Source: Macrocystis pyrifera
Taxonomy: Eukaryota; Sar; Phaeophyceae; Laminariales; Laminariaceae
Assembly (NCBI GenBank): GCA_031763025.1
Contig: JASSKH010000015.1
Location: 806,001 to 870,000 of the forward strand
Length of the DNA stretch: 64,000 nucleotides
Reading direction: 5' to 3'
Part shown: positions 27,916 to 38,150 of the stretch, piece by piece
Layout: every line of letters starts with the position of its first letter
Position numbering within the stretch: position 1 is the stretch's first letter
The notes under the pieces: model-generated
The model's input: only the letters and a program-made list of their open reading frames with translations
What the model was told of the DNA's origin: nothing
The model's database searches: none
Program-made: the position numbers and the translations under genes

Positions 27916-28905
27916 ACGAAGTAGAATTCTGGACGATAGGAGGAGGCCGGAGTAGAAAGAAGACTCATGATGAACTTCCTACAGCCCGTGATGAACCTAT
28001 ATATAAAACGACCTCCAGATTCGCGAAGAATACCTACTCTCAATGCAGAGAAGTTTGAGATCATCGCCAAAAGAAAGGCATATATCAGATAAAACGTGTA
28101 GTACGCGCGACCGAAGTACCACACACAGCTTGCAAAGGACTAGCGTGGAAGCTGGCAAAGATGAGTTTCGACGAAATCCTCGATCTCTCACAGCTGTTGG
28201 TTTTTATTCTGTCAATATGTCAAAACGTGGTATCCATACCAAGAGACAATTAATAGAGACATCTGGACAAACTTTCAGAGCGGCAGATGGATCCTAACTT
28301 ACGCAGAAACGTTTGTCGAAGGAAGGTACAGTGAGAAACATCTGGCGAAGGTAAGTGAATGGTGGCAGCATCGACACAGTCTACTGCGCACGTTGAAACG
28401 TGGCAAAGGTACGTGAAGTTTTGCCACATCGACACAGTCAAGTACGTGAGTATGTTAGAATAGTCATCGGCGAACCGTCATAACAGAGTCGACAGTCAAG
28501 CGCGCAGATATATAGAGAGGGGCAAAGTGGATAGTCACCGCAGCGTCTCGGTTGTGTGGCCACGTATAGCCATACGACGAAGGACTGGCAGAATTCTCTG
28601 TTGAAAGTGAGGTGGTGTGGTAGGACGTTCGTAAAAAAAAAACAGAACAGAGCCAGTACTACTACTGTTGCGCAGCTCCGATCTTAGCCTATGTGCCGTA
28701 GATCTACTGTGCCGGGAAAGATCTACTGGCTGTAACTGGACCTAGAGACCTTTAGTGAGTGGTAGGCTTCCCGGTGTACTTGTACCCGGTATCCGGATCA
28801 CCCGCCGCGTTTTGTGTATCCCCACCACCAGCAGACAAACATTTGTGCAAAACAAGAGCCGTACGTATGGTACCGCTCGCGCCCGGGCTCCGATCTTAGC
28901 CTACG

Positions 28906-29025
28906 TTTTTTTTTTTTTTTGTTCTTCATCACTTTTACTTTCCAGCCCACTCGTAGGAGGTTTTACCCTCGACGATCTTCTGGACAAGCCGTGGTCACAG
29001 GTGTCTTCCCTTCTCCCCCCCGGTA
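28906..29025 (-). mobile_element. 5'-truncated SINE, copy 3
   Basis: On the minus strand this is the 3' body plus poly(A) of the SINE at 11,459-11,802: the T run at 28,906-28,920 is the tail, and the body runs to a C-rich run ending near 29,025. The tRNA-like head is missing. In this stretch the body is nearly identical to copy 1, closer than copy 2 is. Confidence 0.85.
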
Positions 29026-29230
29026 GCTTTCAGTGGGGAATCTATGTCTGGCCGAAAGGGTAAACGTGTAGGTTTGGGTCAAAGTGCAGACGTTGGCCTT
29101 CGAAAGGGACCCCCACCTCAGATGCAGGTGAGGCAGGAAGAAAACATATTTTGCGCAGGTGAGTACATGCTCCGAGCGTGTTATACAGATGCGGCGCTGG
29201 CAGTTGCAAGTGGTGAAGGATGTACGAGGG

Positions 29231-29560
29231 TCAGGTCCGCCGCTCTTCTCAACACCGTCCAAGGTCAGCACCGCGGGAACAAGAGGCGCTGCAACATCGG
29301 GCCGACGGCTATGGACGGAGGAGAAAAGCTGCAGAACGTCTGGACGAAGATCAGGACCGCTGCTCTTCTTACCACCGTCCAAGGGCAACACCACGGAAAG
29401 GAAGGGCGCTGCAACATCGGGCCGACGGCGATGGATGGAAGAGGAATGCTGAAGAACGTCTGGACGAAGGTCAGGACCGCCGCTCTTCTTACCACCGTCT
29501 GAGTGCTACACTAAGGAAAGGAGAGGAGGTGCAACATCGAGCCGACGGCGAGGTGCGGAG
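29231..29560 (+). repeat. Tandem repeat, 120-bp unit, open in all three forward frames
   Basis: Units start at 29,231, 29,351 and 29,471, an exact 120-bp period (40 codons). Landmarks in each unit are tcagg.ccgc.gctcttct and tgcaacatcg.gccgacgg. Because the unit is a multiple of three, an open frame stays open: frames run 29,044-29,502, 29,159-29,452 and 29,220-29,564. The third gives a charged 40-residue repeat with RLDE.QDR, SSYHR and LQHRADG elements. The array lies upstream of a polypurine tract and LTR, so it may be the internal region of a retroelement. I do not recognise the peptide. Confidence 0.65.
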
Positions 29561-29721
29561 GTAGAAGGCGCACGCGCTGCAGCGGCCCATGATCGTAATA
29601 CCCGCTGGGCACCATCGCTCATATGGGCCGAGCTGGGGAGGTGAGCGGAGGAGGAAAGCGCACACGCTGTCGCCGGGCTAGTCCCGGGGTGCCGGCTTTG
29701 TGCCGACGATGGTTATGCGTC

Positions 29722-29733
29722 GGGCAGGGGGGG
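29722..29733 (+). promoter_or_regulatory. Polypurine tract before an LTR
   Basis: The purine run gggcaggggggg directly precedes the LTR start TGTTACAGCG. The same relation is seen at 45,508-45,519 (minus, ggacaggggggg) and near 58,446-58,462. In LTR retrotransposons this tract primes plus-strand DNA synthesis and marks the 5' edge of the 3' LTR. Confidence 0.6.
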
Positions 29734-30500
29734 TGTTACAGCGAGTGGCGCCACGGAGGGAGCTTCATAGCGCTGCGACTGTCGTGACCAGCGGTAGAGG
29801 GAAGATATTACGTCGCGAGACAACTGTCCTGATCAGCGTCACGCGTCGGGTCTATGCGATAGGCAGAGGGCAAGCTTTGGTTAGCATACTCTGGGCGGAT
29901 CTTATAGGGGCAGGGAGGATCCTCGGTGTGGGAACGCCTTCGGTCGCGGGTACAGAGCCAGTCACGAGGTTCCGGGACCACCCGGTGTTTACTTAAACAC
30001 TACCAGTGAAGAAAGTCAAAGACAAGTGATCTGTGATACCTGTCCTATCGAAGCCCAGCTTCTTGGGCGCTGCCTTGCCCGTCGTGCCCGTCATCGTGTC
30101 TGTGGTGCTTCGTCGATTGTTCACTCTGGCTGCTTGTAACTACCGCATTGCATCGATTCACTTTCTGCGTGACCCGATCAAGAAGCGTCTACTCACCTAT
30201 ACTGGTATACTGGGGGGGGATGGGGAGTTGCCCGAGGGAGCTGATGGCGTTGAGCTTCTTGCAGTTGATCGTAATCCGGACACCTCCATCCTTTTTGGGG
30301 ATGGCCACCATAGGGCTCGAGCATGGCGACGTAGAATGTTGGATCAGGCCGGCGGCCAGGTACTGGTCTAATACCGCGTCTGCCTTCTTTTACTTTGCTT
30401 GAAGGCACTTCTCGAACTCTCAAACAACAGGTAAGCCGGCCTCAGAGATCAAACGAGCGCGGGTCCTTTTTAGGGTCTGAGAGCTGTACCCTGCTGTATG
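29734..30500 (+). mobile_element. LTR of family C (3' LTR-like), interrupted
   Basis: It starts TGTTACAGCG and ends near CTGCTGTATGA, matching the LTRs at 44,968-45,507, 48,155-48,680, 53,212-53,798 and 58,463-59,004. Shared landmarks are cgcgagacaactgt, gcagagggcaagctttggtta, ggaacgccttcgg, the guanine-rich patch before tgtttactt, gtgatctgtgatacctgtccta, and caacaggtaagcc. The block 30,180-30,397 is foreign (a reverse-transcriptase fragment on the other strand) and replaces only a few bases of the normal LTR. The upstream polypurine tract suggests a 3' LTR; no matching 5' LTR is visible upstream. Confidence 0.8.
30193..30383 (-). pseudogene. Ty3/gypsy reverse-transcriptase fragment inside an LTR
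   Basis: The minus strand reads about 63 codons ending at a TGA (30,193-30,195). It contains the conserved N-terminal reverse-transcriptase block of gypsy-type elements: YLAAGLIQHSTSP, SSPMVAIPKKDGG, then VRITINCKKLNAIS and a LPIP turn. The catalytic aspartates lie further downstream in the family and are absent. Both ends abut normal LTR sequence, so the fragment was inserted or recombined into the LTR. The stop overlaps a donor-like AG/GTGAGT. Confidence 0.85.
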
Positions 30501-30752
30501 AATTCAGCGCGGGCTCGGACGCTAGGATCCTAAGCGCAGTGCGACGCCTCCGTGCATTTCTTCACGGCGTCAAGCACAACAACAGCGGTTGGTCTCGGCG
30601 CTTGTTCGAATCTCTGCACGCATAATAAATCCGTTTTTTTCGCAAAGGAAGACTGCTTGTTTCGATTTAAGAAGTTCACATCTGGAAATGCGATCGGGTG
30701 TGAAAATCTAAAGCTTGAGAATCAAACTTCATGGGAAACAGCATGAGCGTAT

Positions 30753-30904
30753 AGATGTGTGGATACTGCGCTTTGATTGATGGAAGGACGTACACATAGG
30801 AACTACCGGTACCTGGTGTGTAGTATTTGAAGTGTGGATTGTGCGGATGCTGCTGTTCGATAGAAAGAAGTACACGTAGGAACTACTGGTATGTGATATT
30901 GGGA
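30753..30904. repeat. Diverged tandem duplication, about 76-bp unit x2
   Basis: Two blocks share gtgtggat, a gatgctgctgttcgat-like segment, gtacac.taggaactac.ggta and a final tattg/tattt. They begin near 30,753 and 30,831. Confidence 0.6.
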
Positions 30905-31535
30905 GTTGCAGCGGTTAGCAACAAAGACTGAAAAGTCATCGAGGGAGGCTGGTGTTCGTGCCGTCGTCTGCCGTGGGTTCACGGACTACGAAATGTATTG
31001 TGTCGTCGTCGCTTTACTAGTGTGCAATATTTCTATGCTTTTAGATAATTACGAAATACGTCAGCTGTCAGTGCGACTGATTAAGTAGTTGATACTCAAC
31101 TTTGGGAGCTGCGCAATACGTCTCGTCTATAGTCCATTTTTACTGAATTTTACAAGTGTTATAATAAGCCGAACGCGCGCATTCTATATGTAATTCCTTG
31201 CCAAAGCAGTGGGCCAGTGTGTGTGTGTTCTTCACATTAAACCGTTCTTCTACTCGTTGACATCCAGCAAGCCCAGTGTCCGTGCTGATTCCCTAGAAAG
31301 ATACAACCTCTGTGGTCTACGACACAGAGATAACACACCGTAATGCATTAATAGCCTACGCAATACCATGCCTTCGCACTAGGTGCGGCCGACACAACAT
31401 ACATACATACGCCAGTAACCAAAATACACCATAAAGAAAGAGAAGCAACGAAGAAACCAGCCGGAAAAAGAAAGGAGAAGAATCCCGAATAAATAAATAA
31501 AATAGAAAGCCAAAGCTCAGACACATACCCCGAGC
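30905..31535. other. Anonymous sequence
   Basis: No supported gene. The right part (31,430-31,620) is purine-rich with A-rich words such as aaataaataaaatag. This could be the 3' flank of the LINE that follows, but I cannot place the LINE's end. Confidence 0.4.
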
Positions 31536-31913
31536 ATGAGCCAAAATGGACGTGCAAGCGGGAAGAAACGGGAAGGAAAAAGGAAAAAGGAAAATAGGAA
31601 AAAAGTTAAGTCATGGAAAGAATCAAAGCACCAATCCAATACATACCGAACGGCCGCAGCAGTTGGCGGTACGAGTAGCAAAGAAAAATCCAACCTATTA
31701 GTCGGCCTGGTACCTTGCTACCCTGTCTGCGGTCTCTTTGCTACTCTCTTCTACCGCGGTTTCCCTTCTACTCCTCCTGTTCCCCCCCCTGCCCCTATAC
31801 ACTTGTACTGTGTTCTTTCTACCCCTGCTGCTGCTACCCCTCCCCCCGTTCCCTCTAACACTACCCGCAGCGGATGCACGGCGCTGTCTACTCAGCTTTG
31901 CCTCAACCTCGTG

Positions 31914-34468
31914 TCACCTGCCCATGAACTGTTCAGCTGCTTCGAGGATTCCCCGGTACCACTTTCCCGTCTGTTTTGCTGCAGTGGGCCACAGTGCGGT
32001 CCCAACTCCAAAGACTAAGGGGGAGTCTTCCCTTGATGCCTCGATGACTGTGAACACTCTAAAGTCCTCAGCAATGGCCCTAGGCCAAGTCTTGGGCTGC
32101 CCGCCTGGTTTCGGGCTCTCCCCACCAGCGATCGTCCCGAAAATCAACCGACTCGGCAATCGCCCCTCGTGTTGCTGCACCAGAGCCCCCACAAAGAAGA
32201 GTCGCCGTTTACGGATGGTCGTTTCGATACTTTCGCATCGTGTTATCCTGAGCGCCTTCGCGTACGAGAGGGTGGTGTGGTCGGTGCGTAGTCAGCGCTG
32301 GAAGCCAATGACTCGCAGAAGGACTTCGTGGTGGGCTGATCGAAGCTTGGCGAAGTGGTCCGCATTAAGGGTCCACGTCACGCAACCGTACGGCAAGGTC
32401 TCAATCACCTCGGCCTTCAGTATCCAGACTTTCAGACTAAGCGGTGCGTTCGTCCTATCGTACAGTTCCGGACCATACCGTTTGAGGCATGCCCGCATCA
32501 GACGGGTTCATCGCTCGATTCCGAAGGAGAAGTCAGCGTTCTCGTGGATAATGCCTCCTAGGTATAAAAACTGGGTCGTCTGTTTATACTTCTGGCCTGC
32601 AGCTTCGATCGCGAGCGGTGAGGTGGTAAACGTCTGATCCGGTGTTCGTAGGAGCATCGTCTCTGTCTTCTTTTCGGATACCGTGAGACCTACTGCTTCG
32701 AAGACAGTCACGATGACTGTCATCATTCTTGCAAGGCCTTCCGTCGACTTCGAGACTATTCCTGCGTCGTCTGCATGCAACATGCCCCACACAGCCCTTT
32801 GCACGCATGCCAACGGTTCCTCTTTTCCGACAACCCTGTCCTCTTCGGGATGAACCAAATCCCTTACGATGCATTCGTCTTTGCTGAGGCGTACCAGCAC
32901 GATGTGTATCGCGGCGGCGAACACGTTGAACAGTAACGGCGATAGGACGCAGCCTTGCCGCAGCCCCTGGGTTACATTGAACCAGTCCGAGTGTTCACCG
33001 TCATCCGCTCGCACACGAGCCCACATGCCTTCGTGAAAATTGCGAATGATTGTGAGCATCTCGGTTGGTACACCAAGGCGTGTGAGTACCTCCCACAACA
33101 GTTCTCGGTCGACAGAGTCGTACGCTTTCTGCAGATCGATGAAGCACATGTACAGGGGGGTTTTCTTCTGCCGTCCGAGCTCCTGCAACCGGCGCATAAC
33201 AAACAGCATATCGACTGTCGACCGTGCGGGGCGGAAGCCGCACTGTTCTTCAGGGAATATATGCTCGGTCTCGCAGTAGCTGCTTAGACGGGACACAACG
33301 ATTTTCAGCAACACCTTGCCTGCGTGAGCAACAAGCGAAATACCTCTGTAGTTGTTGCAATCAGTTCTATCCTTCTTTTTGTGAAGGGTTTTTATGATCG
33401 CATCTTTCCATTGCTGGGGGACTTCTCCCGTTACCCAAACGTTAACAAGGATACTGTGAAAATACTGCACGAAAGCGGGGTGATCAAGTTTCAGTACTTC
33501 AACCAGGAGACCATCTGGTCCAACGGCTTTCCAGTTTGACATACTCTTCACTGCTTCCATCATCTCGTCAATGGATGGTTCATTTCCAAGGGGTAGTTTC
33601 ACCGGTCGTGGTGGCACTAGGCCGATGATCGTGGGGTCAAGTTTCAGCGATTTCGTGTTCAATAGTTTGTAGTAGTGCCCCGCCCATCTTTCACGAATTC
33701 GCGCTTGATCCCGCAACAGCGTGCCATCCTTGTCCATGATAAACTGTTCACTCCTCGCTTTCGTACCTTGTAACCCTACCGTACTTTTCAGGTGCTTGTA
33801 GAACCCTCGTTGATCGGAACTCGCGAGGAATTTCTCGATTTCAGCGAGGTACTCTTCAAAATACGCGTTGCCTCCGCGGCGACCACTTCCTGCAGATTCG
33901 CACAGGCGGATCTCAACTTCTTCCACGCTGTACTATCTCGGGGGTAGACACGCAAGAGCTGTGTCGCATCTTCCCTCGCTGTCCATGCTACTTTGAAAGC
34001 GGCCAACGTTTCGGGAGTCTCACACCAACCGTTTCGGCGTTGGCCACGTGGTGAAGGTGGCACCTCTTTCTCAACAGCATTCATGACAGTTGTAATGAAA
34101 ATCTCAACCATGCCAGACGTGTTACGAGGCTGGGTAGGTTGATTAAGAGTGGAAACGACCCTCTCGACTATTCGGTGTCCACGCTCTCCATCGGATAAGA
34201 AAAACTGCCTGTCGAATTCTCGGCGTTTTGGGGGTTTCAGCAATCTTCCGTTAGACGAAAAGTGACCACTAAGTCGGACCTTGATGTACACGATGTTATG
34301 GTCTGAATCAGCCTTAGCAGGTGGTGGGGGCTGTGGGACTGTAACATTATGTACTCTAGGTCGGGGGACTTGACGAGTTAGGACGTAGTCGATTCGCTTA
34401 CGATCATTCAGGCTGGTGCCGTTGTACGTATGCGATATTCCGCCCTTGCGCGTGCTGAAAAATGTGTT
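31914..34468 (-). mobile_element. 5'-truncated non-LTR retrotransposon (LINE), APE endonuclease plus reverse transcriptase
   Basis: This is the 3' part of a LINE ORF encoding endonuclease and reverse transcriptase. The endonuclease remnant (about 34,468-34,260) begins at a TNTFF block and keeps RIDYV and the SDHN motif near the end of the APE fold. After a linker, the reverse transcriptase (about 33,880-32,500) shows NYRGISL, FR..RST, the catalytic block [23 protein letters not shown] and the HADD form of the YADD box. A C-terminal region to 31,914 carries YGC.TWTL and GFQR. The frame changes near 33,870 (a one-base indel) and is interrupted by TGA codons at 32,508-32,510 and 32,292-32,294. 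The copy is therefore dead. The 5' truncation is typical of target-primed reverse transcription. The clade is not assignable by eye. Confidence 0.93.
32508..33926 (-). pseudogene. LINE reverse transcriptase domain, frame interrupted
   Basis: This is the longest open piece of the LINE (472 codons; the first codon is GTG and is not a true start). It spans the fingers, palm and thumb of the reverse transcriptase. Both catalytic regions keep their aspartates: the first in FIDLQKAYD, the pair in LHADDAG. The canonical Y of YADD is H here. The frame ends at a TGA that sits inside continuous homology, because the same frame goes on with ACLKRYG and ETLPYGCVTWTL. CGA-to-TGA transition is a plausible origin of this stop and of the second stop at 32,292. 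Confidence 0.9.
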
Positions 34469-34470
34469 GG

Positions 34471-35369
34471 TGGAGTGGCTCCCCTGGAAGCTGCCAGGGT
34501 CAACAGGACAATTTTAAATAATCATTCTGCGCACTTATATTATATAAACCAAACAAGGGAGAATGATATGACGTTGCAACATGTCGAAACCTTTTCATTT
34601 TACAAATATTTATATATTGATTTCTAAGTTTCTACCAGGTATTTTGTAATAATGCGTTCGTGTACGCTTGGGAGCACCGCTGTTGCTTCGTACCTACCAG
34701 GTGTAGGTCTGTCCTAGAAGGAGATAGAGACGTGTGTGCTGGAAACAGGCATAAAAGTCGGAGCAAAAATCACTGAACGGCCATTGTCGCACATGGTGTT
34801 TTGGCTGTCGTCGCGGTGGTTGTACGGACGGCGAAATGTGTGGTGCCGCCATCCCTCTGTACTGATCTGTAAGATGTACCAGTATCTCGCCCTAGCTATT
34901 CATTCCTGCACGCGTTTGTCCTTGCTGTATGTGCTGCCAGGAGGTAGAAACGAGTATGCGAAGCGCAGGTGGAAACGCCGTTTTGCTGAGTTGAGTGTTT
35001 CAGACGCCAGGACGATATTAGCTGGAAGGAGGCTTGTCAGGAGCAGAGACCAATAATGACGACAAAGGGTCGTGCTTCCTTTGATCATTGGAGTGGTGTA
35101 TGCTTTGCCGTCGTCTGTAGATCAGATGGATGTGTGTGTGGTCGCCGTCGCTGAATACGCCGGTATGTGTTGGGCTCAATGTGTGTCGTCGGCTTCGTCG
35201 TGCAGATCCTGGCGAAGAGGCGTGCTTGGAGGGGCCGATCTAAGCGTTGCACTCTGAACAGACGATGTAAAATGCTGCGGCCCGGCGATATATCATGTTG
35301 TTTTATTCTGCGAAACAAAAAGTGGACATCAAAGCTCAACTCCTTTTTTCAATATGTTTAGTTGGAATC
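34471..35369. other. Anonymous sequence
   Basis: No supported gene. The minus and plus frames here are short and have no recognisable motif. Confidence 0.4.
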
Positions 35370-36175
35370 AAGGTGATCTACTGTATATGTAAATAATAGG
35401 TACTAAAGGTAAGAAAACCACTACTCAGACCGCCTAAAGAGGGTATAGGCGCAATTCGACGCAAACCGATGAAGGGAGAAAGGACTGAAGTCTTTGCGCG
35501 GTTAAAAAGCAAGGCACGGGCCGTAGCTTTGAGGGGGTACAAGTTGCGACCGTTTATGCGCACAAGGGGGATAGCGAGAGAAGGATGAATATAACCAATG
35601 AGATGGAAACTAATTACATACCTGTATCGTGTATAAAGAACTACGAAGTGATTACAAAAGGTTCAATAGAAATATGTCAGTATACGCGTACGAAGAAACA
35701 CTGCATGGTTGCTGGACGTCAAAGGGTTTCAAGATCGGTTTGATTTGGAGAACAAACTGCTTTGCCTAATTGTGTTAGGCCCCATACCATGTATAAGAGT
35801 TTTCTGGATACTGGGTGCGAGAACGAATCTGGACAGTAGATCACCGAAGAATTTCTGTCAGACGACGAGCGTGAGGTACTCAAACACATATTTTAGTATG
35901 ATGTTTCACACTAGCTCTTTCTCTGAAATCCTGTCTGTGATCACTAAACAAGCTGTACCAAAAACGCATCTCGATGCGAGAAAACAAACAAGTACGTACG
36001 AAATAGTGCGCACGGCAGTTTCAATACGTAACAAAAACGATACTAACGAGTTACCATTCCGTATCACTTGTAACCAAATAACACCATGCACATATCCATG
36101 CTATCATGTGTATTCACCCGGGAAAAAAAAGGACCAAGAAGAAAAACTACATATAGTGGAATTAGTTGAACATTA
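35370..36175 (+). repeat. Dispersed repeat family A, copy 2
   Basis: It aligns with 25,250-26,120: gagggtataggcgcaa (35,438 area), aaggactgaagt, gaaacactgcatggt, ttcaagatcggtt, gaacgaatctgg, and the far end aaaacaaacaagtacg and accaagaagaaaaactac. The 160-codon open frame at 35,709-36,191 falls inside it, but the matching part of copy 1 is not open, so it is not a gene. The left part present in copies 1 and 3 is missing here. Confidence 0.75.
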
Positions 36176-36189
36176 TGTGCTGAAATGCT

Positions 36190-36480
36190 GAATCGTAGAA
36201 GTCAACCGATTTTGATGCTTTGAGGTGGTTCCAAATGTCGACTGGGCAACTTACTCGGGCCAAACGTACCCAACGCGCAAACTAGAGGTTCACCCGAACG
36301 CCAAAAACACAACACGCTAACGGCGCGTGGATTTGCGAACGCTAGCATAAGTGTTAAGCGTACCACGCATCTCTTTTTGTATTGCCCGTGTCCGAGTATC
36401 AGGTGAGCCGCCCAACCCGAGATGAATGTTTGTAGAAACACTGAACTGCATCGCACGGAATGCCGAGAAATATATTGTGA
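36190..36480 (+). repeat. Dispersed repeat family B, copy 2
   Basis: It aligns with 26,595-26,960 but lacks an internal segment (the part around the cttttgagtactgcactg block of copy 1). It keeps aagtcaaccgatttt, aaactagaggtt, taacggcgcgtg and cgtaccacgcatctct. It follows repeat A directly, as in copy 1 apart from the shorter spacing. Confidence 0.75.
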
Positions 36481-36599
36481 TTATAGTCCACGTGACTATA
36501 ATTTTTCCCTCCGTTCCCCTCGCTGCCTTGGCACATGCCCTGTCAGGCTTAGAGCGAGTGGGGTAGGTCTTTCTGGCGGGTTTACGACCGGATTCACCA

Positions 36600-37340
36600 T
36601 CAAAGAGTGATATCTTCTTGCTGCTGCGTGTGGCCACGAGGCTTACTCGTGGCAGTCATGTTGGGTTGTACGTGGTGCGTCAGGCACGAACGCCTACGAT
36701 TCGCGCATCTTTTTTGAAGGCAGCAGTGGCCGAGCAGCAATGCTCAATCGGAAGGTCCGTTCGCGGAGGCAGGCCCCATCACGGGCCAAAATACGGCACA
36801 GTCTACTGCGCCGGTAGAAGGCTGGACTCGACGACGAAGGAGGAGGGAGACAGCGTCGACGAGCGGGAAAGAGACGGATTGAACTCACCCTGCGCGAGAC
36901 ATCTTGTTTTCAGATCAGAGCCGCAAGTGCGAGGAGCATTTTCTCTTCGGGATGGGGCAGAAGGGGAACCAACTGGAAAGGAGTGAGAACGAGAGCACGT
37001 GCGAAGGAGCAAGACGTTGCGGCTAAGACAACGAGGCGGCCTGCGGACCAACGCCCAGATGGGTAGGACGACTCGTGTACTGAGTCAAGCTGGGGAGACT
37101 ATTGAGACGTTTTAGTGGGTTCAACTCCTACACTACCCGAGTAGGGAGATATAAAATCTAGACTCAGGTGCCTACATCCTCGCCGTAAACCACGCTTTAA
37201 TGACGGTCAGAGACAGGCCCGACTAAGGTGGAAGAAGCGAACCGGGTTCAAACCGGTACACGAAAACGTGAGAAGTACGTGCAGACAAGGGTTTCCTCTC
37301 GCTCTCCGGGGCACTAAAAAAAAACAAAAAAAAAACATGG
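36600..37340. other. GC-rich segment with tRNA-like pieces and an A-rich end
   Basis: An A-box-like word TGGCCGAGCAGC lies at about 36,727 and B-box-like words at 37,119-37,128 and 37,243-37,252 (GGGTTCAAACC). The segment ends in two A runs (37,316-37,337). These traits fit an old tRNA-derived SINE or a composite of several, but there is no second copy in the window to prove it. The open frame at 36,618-36,986 has no recognisable domain. Confidence 0.3.
37061..37139 (+). other. tRNA-like fold lacking a clear anticodon arm
   Basis: A cloverleaf can partly be drawn: acceptor-like GGGTAGG (37,061-37,067) against ACTACCC (37,132-37,138), six of seven paired; a D-arm-like GACTC/GAGTC stem; and a T-arm GTGGG-TTCAACT-CCTAC (37,115-37,131) with a canonical seven-base loop. 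I cannot form a five-base anticodon stem from 37,087-37,114, and the A-box positions are poor. It is probably a SINE head or tRNA relic, not a functional tRNA gene. Confidence 0.3.
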
Positions 37341-37784
37341 CGGACGGTAGAACGACGACCCACAGAGACCCACGACCGGCGCACACACCATCACGAGAGC
37401 AGCGGTAATCGTTTTTTTTTCTTGGGTTCGTTTTTTACGAGGCAGTAATATGTACTTGATATTTACGTCACGGGTCTTTGTAGGCGTTGCGAGTCAGTAA
37501 ATTCTTCATGACGAATGACCCCCGCAATCATCAGGGACGTGAAACTAGCTGGGATGCGCCCCTTGTCAGACAATCCTTGGAAGGCATGTCGATCGTTGAT
37601 ATTTGTATGGTGATTTTCGGTCGGTTGCTCTTTATCACCGCTTGTCCGCGAGCCGTCGTCTGAAAGCACTCCAGACAGCAGGCGTGTTCGTCTCTGTGTT
37701 CAAGACTACCGTGCGTTTCGTACCGTGCAGGAAGCACTCCAGACAGCAACCGCTGTAGTCAGCAGTCACGCGTTGGTTCGTTGT

Positions 37785-38150
37785 GGGAACGGGGGGAACT
37801 CTATGCAATTTAGTGTCTCTTTAAGTACTCCTCTCTGATCAGGTGGATCACCCGCTACTCGGATACGGAGACATCAAACAGGGATGCGTTGTAGGCTTAA
37901 CACCTACACGCTCGCGTTCGCAAACTCACGCGCCGTTAGCGTTTTGTTTTTGACATTCACGGGACCTCTAGTTTGGGCATTGGGCACATGTAGCCTTTAG
38001 AACTGCCCTTCCATTGCGCGGACGAAAAAATTGGAATTAGGGTCAAACTTAGGTACATGTACAGCAGTGCAGTACTCAAGGGGGTAAGATGCCTAGTCGG
38101 CATTGGGATCCGTGTCAGATACTTGAAACAGCGTCAAAATTGGTTGAGTG
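37785..38150 (-). repeat. Dispersed repeat family B, copy 3 (inverted)
   Basis: The reverse complement matches 26,595-26,960 closely, including gtacatgtacagcagtgcagtac (given here on the plus strand in parts: gtacatgtac, agcagtgcag), cctctagtttgggc, cacgcgccgttagcg and gatcaggtggatca. It is closer to copy 1 than copy 2 is, and has no repeat A next to it. Confidence 0.75.

Noticed and set aside
31738-32637. 299-codon plus-strand open frame
   Set aside because: It lies antisense to the LINE, whose minus-strand frame has clear reverse-transcriptase homology.
35709-36191. 160-codon open frame
   Set aside because: It falls inside dispersed repeat A, and the homologous part of copy 1 (25.6-26.1 kb) is not open.
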